Position numbers and translations under genes: made by a program
DNA from: Elysia chlorotica
Lineage: Eukaryota; Mollusca; Gastropoda; Plakobranchidae
Direction: 5' to 3'
Assembly: GCA_003991915.1 (NCBI GenBank)
Contig: RQTK01000898.1
Span: 43,531 to 107,530, forward strand
Length of the DNA: 64,000 bases
Part shown: positions 56,680 to 64,000 of the stretch, one piece after another
How the letters are laid out: every line of letters starts with the position of its first letter
Numbering within the stretch: the first letter of the stretch is position 1
The notes under the pieces: generated by a model
Told to the model about the DNA's origin: nothing
The model's database searches: none
The model's input: the letters and a program-made list of their open reading frames with translations, nothing else

Positions 56680-57671
56680 GCACTACCTACCCCCCGAAGA
56701 GAGACTTGGTGATAGATGGGATGCAGAGATCCTTATTTCCTCACTGGGCAATACCTGCGGTTTTTCTTTAGAACGCGAAATAAGTAGTGGTCTGTAAGTG
56801 TAAGCCGAGCATTAATAATTTTGTTTTCAATCTACGTTTAAGATTTTATAATTCCAAAAACTGTTCATGTCGCAGTAACGCTTGGTAAACAATATGCAAG
56901 GCACCAAAATAGCTCTTGTGCACCTCTAAAAATAATTAAAAAAAAAAAAAATATCTGTGACCAATCTTTATAATTTGACACTTGATTTAAATCTAGCCTT
57001 GTTTTTTTTTTCTGTTCTTCAATTTTTATATTTAGATAATCTTCATAATCTATTTATCTGATACATTATATTTTTAGAGCTGCACTATACCTAGGCTATC
57101 TTTATTATTTTGTCCGTACCTTGCATGCATTTGACATGATAGCTTTTAGTATGACGCAGGATATGTTATCTTTAATTATTAATGGTTCATTTATTGACCA
57201 TGCTGTAGACAAGGGACATAAGATTTAAGATAAAGTAAAATCTAACTTACTAATATTTCACGTGTAAAATACTCATACGGATGTTATAAAGCAAAAGGAT
57301 TTTCATGAAATAAACACCGTTTGTAGAAAGAGGGAAACAAAACAAAAAAGAGTCCTAACTTCCACGGTTGTCATTACTTGACCAATGTGTTTTGTCAGAT
57401 AAGAAGACCAATGTTGTGCAATAAGTGACCGTCCACATGCGTCATTTGTTTCTGATTCATGGAATCTAAACCTTACAGCGGCAACATGGAATTCTATGAT
57501 TTTCAGTCCACAATGACGTTTAACACACTGACCTCATTATTATTACAGGCGCTCACAATATTTCACGCATGTTTCGGATTGAACTTTACTGATTAACCCA
57601 TGGAATTGGTTGAGAAGCTTTGGAAGGCTGCTAGGCATGAGAAAATCATCCAGGCTATAGCATCAATAGTA
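56680..57671. other. Stretch without recognised feature
   Basis: AT-rich, with an A-run at about 56937-56951. Confidence 0.5.
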
Positions 57672-58245
57672 ACCATAACAAATTTCTATTAAAATACTTA
57701 GAATAGGAATTTTTTCTTCGTAATTTATGTATCCTTCTTTAAAATTGTATGTATAATCGCTGTGCCGTCCCGTCTCCGAGGTGGGCTGCCATTCGGCGCC
57801 ATCTTTCACGGTCCAAGGCTGCTTCACAGGCTACACTCAGTCGTAACTGGGATGTCTCCTGTATGTTGGCAAGCCACGACTGCCTCCTCCTTCCTCTTCC
57901 ACGCTTCCCTTCAACCTTGCCTTCCACAACTCTTTTCTGGATGCTGCAGTGTCTTCTTATATGGCCATAGTATGCCAGTTTTCTTCTTTGGACTAATTGC
58001 AGCAGTTCTGGTTTCTGCATGCCAACTTTATCCAAGACCTCCTTATTTGTCACCTTATCTTTCCAAGAAATTCTATTCAATCTCCTATACATCCACATTT
58101 CCATGGCATCTATTCTCTTCTCTATAGACTTATTTAATGTCCATTTAATGCATGAGAGTACCCCTAACAAATTTCAATTAAAACACTTAGAATAGAAGTT
58201 TTTTCTTCGTAATTTAAGTATCCTTTAAAATTGTATGTATTCGTA
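57672..58245 (-). mobile_element. 5'-truncated LINE (non-LTR retrotransposon) fragment flanked by ~80-bp direct repeats
   Basis: The - strand frame 58160-57755 encodes the C-terminal end of a LINE polyprotein: EKRIDAMEMWMYRRLNRISW, KDKVTNKEVLDKVG, RRKLAYYGHIRRH, GKVEGKRGRGRRRQSWL and DRERWRRMAAHLGDGTA. This post-reverse-transcriptase region is common in animal LINEs of the RTE/Jockey-like kind; the clade is not certain. The endonuclease and most of the reverse transcriptase are missing. The frame is intact over about 135 codons. The flanks 57672-57753 and about 58166-58240 are direct repeats (TTAGAATAG, TTTTTTCTTCGTAATTTA, TTTAAAATTGTATGTA shared) with several differences, and they touch both ends of the LINE part. 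Confidence 0.85.
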
Positions 58246-59380
58246 ATTATCCATTTTGTCTATTTCAAAAAGGTGGGTCCACAGACTCAGAGAAGCCACC
58301 ACGAAGCGATAATGTACAAAACATGACGTGCTGTTGTGGTTTTATTCCTTTCACCATTAATTTTTAGAATAATTTCACTTTGTCCACTTATCTCGTTTTG
58401 TTTGAAATTCGCGATTCTGTATTTGTTTTTCAAAGAACGACTATTTTGAGTACCGGTACTAAACAAAACACTTAGTTTATCAATAGTTGCAATTTCAGAC
58501 ATACCTTTGAATATATTGTAATCCTCGTCGTAATAAAGCTTCCGTTTGGCTTTGAAGTCAGATGCATTATAATGTCTGATGTGAAGTATGTTATGTAAGT
58601 TTCTTGAATAATCTTACAACATGTATGAACAGTGAAAAGGCCCTACCATAGTGACATGTTGGTATACTATTACTGTTACCAAACAGCAAGCAAAACTTAT
58701 CTTGCATTATGTTTAGTTTTCGATCTTTTGTATGAACGCATTGACTTCCTCTGGAAGTCTATATCTGATTAACTGTTAAATCCGATCATGACACATAATT
58801 ATAGCACAGCACGGTATGTAAACATCTCCAATATTTGCTACAAATATTTACGGGAGGCATTCTTCCCTCCTGGGATAAATCGATTGACATTACTCACTCT
58901 TAGTATGTACATGGGCCTGTTCATTTTATACGAATGCTCTGCACTGGCCTATCTCTTCTTTCATTCAAAAACACAAGTTGTTACAATTTATCTATCTCGA
59001 ATATCTTCTTATACGCAATTCAACGTTACTTTCGAATTATTTTTCTTCTTCTAATGATTATACGATTAAAAATAAACACATGAGATACCAAAAATGCATA
59101 CCGTGCCCTGTGCGTAAAAAGAGATTTACAATAGGCATTAATGTTATCGAATAAAATTATGTTATATGCACATTTTTTGTTATGGGCTAAAATGCATATC
59201 GCCTATAAATGAGCCATTGGGGCAGCTGATCTTCAATCCATGAAGCAAGTTTAATGAGAGGTAACCAAGTGACAAGCGACGTCGAGATTACCCCTCAAAT
59301 GGCACCGTCTTGGCAATTTTTTTTAAATAATTGGTGTTCCTTAGAGGTTAAAAAAAAAGTTCAACAGTTTCTAAAATGTC

Positions 59381-59383
<3 letters not shown>
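58246..59383. other. Stretch without recognised gene
   Basis: AT-rich; short open frames only. Confidence 0.5.

Positions 59384-59431
<48 letters not shown>
59384..59431. repeat. (GA)n microsatellite followed by GT and G runs
   Basis: GA at 59384-59431, GT to 59444, then a G-rich run (59461-59480). Confidence 0.93.
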
Positions 59432-59436
<5 letters not shown>

Positions 59437-59481
59437 GTGTGTGTAAGTGAAGGAAGGAGAAGGGGGGAGGGGGGGGGGGGT

Positions 59482-60203
59482 ACAAGAACGGGCGAAGGCG
59501 GCTCCAACTTAGTCCCTGTAAACACTCTGTGTAAAAACAAATGTTGGAAAAATTCAAAAATTTCCCTGCATTTTCAGAGAGAGCTTTTGTGCTATGTTTA
59601 GTTGTTTGGGTTTTTTTTTATTCCTTTTTGGACAGTCTGAAGTTTGGGGTTCTAAATCTAAAGCATGCATTTTCAATGTAAAACAGAGAAATAGAAGGAA
59701 AATAAACTTGCTCGCGTAGTCCACTTAAAAGGACGTGGACATTTTGCGCCACTGGTCAATTTAAAATTTCAAGTTGAGTGGGGGTGGAGAAGGCGGGTGT
59801 AGGGGTAGGAAGGGGGACGATATAGTATATCTGTTACAAACGTTAAAAAAATAGAACCATATAACTAGAGGATTACCAGCCATACTACTCACTGTATTAC
59901 TTCTAACTAGCTGTGACAGGCTCCCGCAATCTACACCTGTACTGTCACAAACCGCATAAGGTTAGAACATGTTCACACTTCCACTAGTTCCAGATATTCG
60001 ATCGATTTTTGCAGGAGCGCTCGCACTCTGGTCGTGTGTTCATTCCATCCGAGTGTCTGTCTAGTCGTTTTAATTTCTGCCTGGGGGGGAGGGGGGAGTT
60101 CGAGTTCAGTTTACCACCAGGGCATAAGGGCATACTCTACGAAATTATAGCGAGACTCAGGAGCACAAATCTACTAGAAGGGACGGGAACGTGAACGTGC
60201 GAG
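59482..60203. other. Stretch without recognised gene
   Basis: No feature beyond a G-run near 60084-60098. Confidence 0.5.
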
Positions 60204-60412
<209 letters not shown>

Positions 60413-60849
60413 AGAGAGTGTTAGGGGGAGAGGGAGAGACCTTTTGAATATTGATTACACAAAATAAATCAAATGAACCTTAATCGGCCTCTAAATTTAT
60501 GATAATTTTAACAATAAAATTACTTCGTACGAATAATGGTAAACGGTACTTCGCACAGTACTTTTAAACTTTAGAGAGGCCATAATTATGATTTTCATGT
60601 GATCTGGTATGCGTTAAACACCTAAGATCTCTTTCCATTTCATAAGTGTGATTTAAGAACGAACAACATAATGTTAGTACTTAGTAGCATTCTGCCTAAC
60701 GTTGTATAGCCCTCTAGTGTTTATCCATGTTCACTGATTCATTCGATAAAACCAGAAGATATAACACTCAGACACCTTTTAAATATCGTTCAAGAAAAAA
60801 AAATCTAGCCATTTTTACCTCGCTGTTTGAGAGGTGCACAGAAAGAAAC

Positions 60850-60894
<45 letters not shown>

Positions 60895-61754
60895 AGGGAA
60901 AGAGATCGAGAGAGGATTGGAGAGCGATATCTCATGAGAGATAAATCATTATGGCATCACTATGGAACTTCAGTTAGTCAAATTTTCGCTCAGGTTAAAT
61001 TTTAACATCTGTTCCTGGTTTTGCCGATACAACCAGACGTTTTCCATGACTTGTGTTGACTGTGGAACCATTGCAACTGTTTGGTCGCCCTCAAACAGGC
61101 TCATGACGGCAGGAGAACAATCAAGACTTAAAATTGGCCATCGATGATGATTTACTGAGCTCAGAACGAGTAGCTCTGCATGCAACAACGACAAATAATA
61201 CATAGTCTTGGATACCAACATTACTGATAACCGTAACTACCTCCACATGAGTCCTCTATAAAGTTGTTAGGTATAGAAAATAACAAAACTATTGAAAAGC
61301 GTAGAGCGGGAAATTTAAGGGGGACACAAATAAATTACCGGTAGCTCATTAAGCATACAATCTAATTTAATTACGCAAATGACAGCTACAAGTGACAACA
61401 GTGTGTGATTATACTTCTCTATCGGGGTCCTAAACAAAATTAATTAATGCACCCAGTTATCATAAACAAAGTGGACTGTTTTGGGGAGGGAAGGAAACAA
61501 AGAGACAGAAACAAAGATGGAGTAAGGCTGGAACACTGAAAAACGGAAAAGAAAAGGAGAGAGGTATAGATAGCACAGCTAGATAGCTCTCTCTCTCTTT
61601 TCTTTCCCCCGAAATCATTTTGACAGTGTTAAGGATATAAGCGTGTATGTATGTCTATGTGAAATATTGTCAGCCTGTATGTCAGGACACGCTCATCACA
61701 TCGATCAATGGCAAGGCAATGAAAATCTTTTTCTGCTGCTTATTCTGTGGAAAC

Positions 61755-61755
<1 letters not shown>
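60413..61755. other. Stretch without recognised gene, with a (GA)n at 60856-60892
   Basis: Short frames at 60962-61221 on both strands show no family match. Confidence 0.5.
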
Positions 61756-61826
<71 letters not shown>

Positions 61827-61898
61827 GATCTCTCTGATCTATCTATTATTTTCTGTCTGTCTGTCTCTCTTGTGTTTCTCTTTCTGTCTTCCTCTCTA

Positions 61899-61946
<48 letters not shown>
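61756..61946. repeat. Two (CT)n tracts with CTGT spacer
   Basis: CT at 61756-61823 and 61902-61946, separated by CTGT-rich sequence. Confidence 0.95.
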
Positions 61947-61949
<3 letters not shown>

Positions 61950-62481
61950 ATTTCATTAGACATACGTACAGTTAGCATACATATGACAAATGGGTGCACA
62001 TTCCAACACACAGTACAACTACGTGATTGAAACGAATCATCGAAAAGCGTGCTCACAGTCTCACACTAGCTGGACGAGCATGCACTATTAGTTTAATTTA
62101 TTAGTCTACTGGGTTGATCAAAGGGAGGGCCTCTCTCACCCAGCTATTCACTCTTCTCGAAACAGATAGAGGTAGGGATGGTTAAAGAGATAAAAAAAGA
62201 TAGATTGAGAGAACCACGCAGATCTGGGTTGACAAAGATTTAAAACAGCGTATGTTTTACAATTTATAACAAACGTTTTTGTAACCAAACAGTTCAAAAT
62301 AAATCGCGTTAACAGTTTGTTTGAAATAATAATCAAACATTAGGTTATATGACAAAGGTGTCTTGGTTAGTCTTCTTTGAAAATGATATAAACTTATAAA
62401 TACTATAAGTTACAATGTGTATACAAAAAGCCATAATATATGCTTAAAAAGTATCCGCCTTAAAACATTGTCATAATTGCA

Positions 62482-62726
62482 CGAAATTATTAAAAGAAAA
62501 GAACCAAAAAAAACCCATACTCAATATTTTAACCGTCAATTCAAAGAGAATTTTGTTATTTAAATGATCATGGGTATAAATTTGATTATGCTTTTGAAGC
62601 TGGTATATGAGGAACAGTATGAAATAAAGAAAGGAGCAAGAAAAAGGCGACGATGCTAAATGAAATGAGAGAGAAAGGTCGAGAATAAGAGAGATACATA
62701 TAAGTTTAAAGAGAGAGAAAGGGAGA

Positions 62727-62758
<32 letters not shown>

Positions 62759-62903
62759 TATTTCATACTGTTCCTCATATACCAGCTTCAAAAGCATAAT
62801 CAAATTTATACCCATGATCATTTAAATAACAAAATTCTCTTTGAATTGACGGTTAAAATATTGAGTATGGGTTTTTTTTGGTTCTTTTCTTTTAATAATT
62901 TCG
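62482..62903. repeat. Perfect 145-bp inverted repeat with 132-bp loop
   Basis: The left arm 62482-62626 and right arm 62759-62903 are exact reverse complements, with no mismatch or indel found by reading. The loop 62627-62758 contains purine-rich DNA ending in (GA)n (62727-62758). Immediately right of the structure begins the (GAT)n array. No ORF or transposon end was recognised. Confidence 0.93.
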
Positions 62904-63076
<173 letters not shown>

Positions 63077-63627
63077 GGGCGTTAAGGGTGATGTTTTCTA
63101 AGTATTTTTTGTGCTTAAAAGTTTAATATAGCAAAAAAAAATTGCTTCAATTTGTTAACACTTTTATTTCCCTATTTCACGGGCCATTTACGAAACGTTT
63201 TATGAACGTTTGACTACTGTTATTGTACTTCAATACATTTAGAAAAAAAAAACATAAGCTGGAAGGACACAGACCTAGTTCTGTGTTGTAAAATGTCTCG
63301 ATGTGAGAAAAGCACAATACATCTGAAAGATGTGGAGGCTTCAAACGCACCACACTATTTTTAATCAGTACAGGCGGACCTAACAAACATAACACATTCC
63401 TCCCAGGAATAAAAAAAAAACACTGCTCAAGACAGTCAGGTCATTCGCCCAGCAAGGCAGCAACGTTTTTGGGGATACTCTGCGAGCAGCTGCAAGGCCA
63501 GCAGACAGACAAAAGGACAGAAACGGCTTGCTTGTAAAATTCGTGGGGGGCGGGGAGAATTCACAGACAGACAGACACGGCCATAGAGACAGAGAGAGGA
63601 AGAGAAACAGAGGGAGGCAGAGAGAGG

Positions 63628-63629
<2 letters not shown>
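63077..63629. other. Stretch without recognised gene
   Basis: No homology recognised; purine-rich from 63560. Confidence 0.5.
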
Positions 63630-63699
<70 letters not shown>

Positions 63700-63810
63700 A
63701 TAGACAGGCCAAGGTTCGAAGATATTTCTGAACCTGCCCATTCTTATCGCAGATCGAGCACTTTGCTAACCCCACCATTCTCCCCTTCTCACTTCTCACT
63801 TCGCTATCTC

Positions 63811-63897
<87 letters not shown>

Positions 63898-63911
63898 CCT
63901 CTCTCTCTCTC
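63630..63911. repeat. (GA)n and (CT)n facing each other across a 117-bp spacer
   Basis: GA 63630-63695 and CT 63812-63893 (then CCT/CT to 63911). The two are complementary, so they could form a hairpin with a spacer loop. Confidence 0.95.
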
Positions 63912-64000
63912 CCCCCCCCTCTCTCCATACCATAATTATGAGCAAAAAAATAAACAAAAGATACTTAACTGCAAAAGAATAATCCTGAAGTGAGAAAATG

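Noticed and set aside
57739-58170. Host gene encoding a basic 143-residue protein
   Set aside because: Residue pattern (EMWMYRR, WKDKVTN, RRKLAYYGHI, GKRGRGRRRQSW) is that of a LINE C-terminus.

Overview
The window looks like low-GC animal nuclear DNA, most likely from a mollusc and probably a gastropod. That placement is inferred from a secreted dermatopontin-type gene cluster, spliced genes with large introns, tRNA-derived SINEs that all end alike, and very dense long microsatellites. No taxon marker gene is present. No bacterial-style operon, rRNA gene, CRISPR array or intact autonomous transposon was seen. There is one assembly gap of 25 N (40955-40979), inside a microsatellite.

Left third (1-16.1 kb, + strand): a tandem dermatopontin-like cluster. 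The tail of one gene (unit A, exons at 444-575, 1034-1157 and 1688-1748) enters from the left edge. A second gene starts at 12402 with a signal-peptide exon. It is followed by two successive copies of the middle two exons (units B and C) and one terminal exon ending at 15920. Splice phases let either exon pair be used, but not both copies of exon 3, so the locus looks able to make alternative isoforms. Between the two genes lie an inverted-repeat (foldback) structure (2383-3030), a 1.4-1.8 kb repeat present twice (4874-6238 and 7563-9369), a SINE inserted in an AGT microsatellite, and a short-unit minisatellite (10847-11405).

Middle (16.1-24 kb): no gene. It holds a 42-bp retroposon stub, compound microsatellites, SINE remnants and a 39-bp minisatellite (19.69-20.49 kb). 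The AT-rich 21.2-24.16 kb probably holds the 3' UTR and downstream flank of the next gene.

24.16-51.15 kb, - strand: one large gene of the LZTS/FEZ1 coiled-coil family. Three long coding exons are visible (51148-49605, about 33352-32208, 25950-24160), separated by introns of about 16 kb and 6.3 kb. The last exon carries the conserved Fez1 coiled coils. The first two encode long disordered, Ser/Gln/His/Pro-rich sequence. The join between the first two exons is out of phase, so an exon is probably missing from the model or there is an alternative promoter. The first coding exon has a good 3' splice site just before its ATG, so 5' UTR exons lie further right.

Right end (51.15-64 kb): probably 5' intron or upstream DNA of the LZTS-type gene. 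It contains a recent 0.75-1 kb duplication, a 5'-truncated LINE fragment flanked by ~80-bp direct repeats, a perfect 145-bp inverted repeat (62482-62903), and many GA/CT, GATA and GAT arrays.

Most other open frames are translations of simple repeats and are not genes. I found no evidence for a wholly new system. The most interesting biology is the dermatopontin exon-cassette array, whose copies differ almost only at amino-acid-changing positions.
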